A DNA stretch of 64,000 nucleotides from Thiomicrorhabdus lithotrophica (GTDB lineage: Bacteria; Pseudomonadota; Gammaproteobacteria; Thiomicrospirales; Thiomicrospiraceae). Under the pieces are notes generated by a model that had not been told where the DNA came from, did not search any database, and saw nothing but the letters and a program-made list of their open reading frames with translations. Below, piece by piece: positions 63,490 through 64,000 of the stretch. The stretch spans positions 1,178,001 through 1,242,000 of the forward strand of contig NZ_CP102381.1 of NCBI RefSeq assembly GCF_029201445.1. The letters run 5' to 3'. Position 1 is the stretch's first letter, and each line of letters begins with the position of its first letter. The translations under genes and the position numbers were made by a program.

Positions 63490-64000
63490 TTAATGTTTAA
63501 TTTTTTGATTTTTTGATACTTCTGCTTGAATGATTCCATCACTAAATTCTAGCTCGATTTCAGTGTGTTCTAAAGCCTGCTTTGCTGTGGTTATAGGCTT
63601 GCCATTCACATCTTTTACCATGCTAAATCCCCTATTTAACTGAGACTTAGGGCCTGAGCTGAGAATAAATGCTATGGACTGTATTATCTGTTGTTTTTGT
63701 GTGGCAACAGTGCGTTTGGCCTCTTGAGTAACCATTTCTTTTAACTGCCCTATTTCGCTTTCTACCAAGTTTAAATTACGTCTAACTTCAGAGCTAATCG
63801 TTTGATAAAGCGAATCAATATTATTGGCCACACGATTAATTTTATTTTCACTTAAACGTCTAATTTCAAAATTAATTGGCTCGACACTTTTTTGCCAGCG
63901 ATAAACACAACTCAAACTGTTTTGGGTGATTTCATGGTTTAACTTGTTAATTTTATGCGCTAAACGCTGTACTTGGATTCGGCTTGATTGCTCGATATTT
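63490..64000 (-). CDS. xseA: Exodeoxyribonuclease VII large subunit, C-terminal part (gene truncated by window edge)
   Basis: 170 codons (including stop) are in frame to the window edge; no stop appears before it, so the gene continues upstream. The visible part is a helical region with heptad repeats (about residues 1-115 of the piece) and the end domain (GPKSQLNRGFSMVKDVNGKPITTAKQALEHTEIELEFSDG), the C-terminal XseA motif (GFAxVxDxxG...). Degrades single-stranded DNA from both ends with XseB. Its order xseA-xseB fits. Confidence 0.88.
   Translation of the reverse strand, partial: NIEQSSRIQVQRLAHKINKLNHEITQNSLSCVYRWQKSVEPINFEIRRLSENKINRVANNIDSLYQTISSEVRRNLNLVESEIGQLKEMVTQEAKRTVATQKQQIIQSIAFILSSGPKSQLNRGFSMVKDVNGKPITTAKQALEHTEIELEFSDGIIQAEVSKNQKIKH

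Noticed and set aside
1-64000. CRISPR arrays, IS elements, prophage or integron features
   Set aside because: No regularly spaced repeats, transposase, integrase or phage structural genes were seen anywhere in the window.

Overview
The window is a chromosomal segment of a gammaproteobacterium, AT-rich (about 40 % GC by eye). Gene order is close to the pseudomonad/gammaproteobacterial backbone (tig-clpP-clpX-lon-hupB; gyrA-serC-pheA-hisC-tyrA-aroA-cmk-rpsA-ihfB; rpsF-rpsR-rplI-dnaB-alr). A sulfide:quinone oxidoreductase, AT-richness and overall protein character suggest a sulfur-oxidising lineage of the Thiomicrospira/Thiomicrorhabdus/Hydrogenovibrio type. This placement is inference; no 16S gene is present. 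There is no prophage, IS element, CRISPR array or plasmid gene: almost everything is core genome.

Layout. 1-4.4 kb: end of an unknown gene, then csiV and mfd on the minus strand. 4.4-7.2 kb: an RND-like membrane protein and sqr. 7.3-11.9 kb: a UPF0126/TRIC-type channel, the Lol lipoprotein exporter (one permease plus LolD) and a YheS-type ABC-F protein. 12.4-18.7 kb: protein-quality-control cluster tig-clpP-clpX-lon, then hupB. 18.8-19.3 kb: a tRNA-Val/tRNA-Asp pair present twice in tandem. 19.5-21.9 kb: a poly-HAMP chemoreceptor. 22.2-29.6 kb: fabI, divergent from a four-gene peptide-type ABC importer (YejABEF/Npp-like). 29.9-34.0 kb: DUF502 protein, a Ca/Na exchanger preceded by a CTAA tetranucleotide tract, and the minus-strand group ubiG-mupP/gph-yciK-like. 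34.3-46.8 kb: gyrA, aromatic/serine biosynthesis, rpsA, ihfB, lapA, pyrF. 47-54.7 kb: S6/S18/L9 ribosomal operon, dnaB, alr, nudF, an unknown membrane protein, a MATE exporter and a YchJ protein. 54.7-64 kb: a 41-residue membrane miniprotein, a SPOR-domain protein, a two-component system, a bicupin protein, rpoN, two unknown small proteins, and an ArsC-like gene with xseB and the 3' part of xseA.

The most unusual signal is not a gene. The 10-bp palindrome CCAGGCCTGG occurs 11 times exactly, with several near copies, where a base-composition estimate predicts about 0.01-0.02. In genes it is read in all three codon phases (PGL, RPG, QAW), so the constraint acts on DNA rather than protein. The copies or near copies outside genes lie just past gene 3' ends, and one grows into a perfect 34-bp palindrome. 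It looks like a highly iterated palindrome or a protein-binding/methylation word (two abutting CCWGG sites), possibly also used as a terminator stem. Other points of interest are the CTAA tract before the exchanger gene, the duplicated tRNA pair with a chemoreceptor beside it, a substrate-binding protein with a C-terminal membrane anchor, and several structured leaders.
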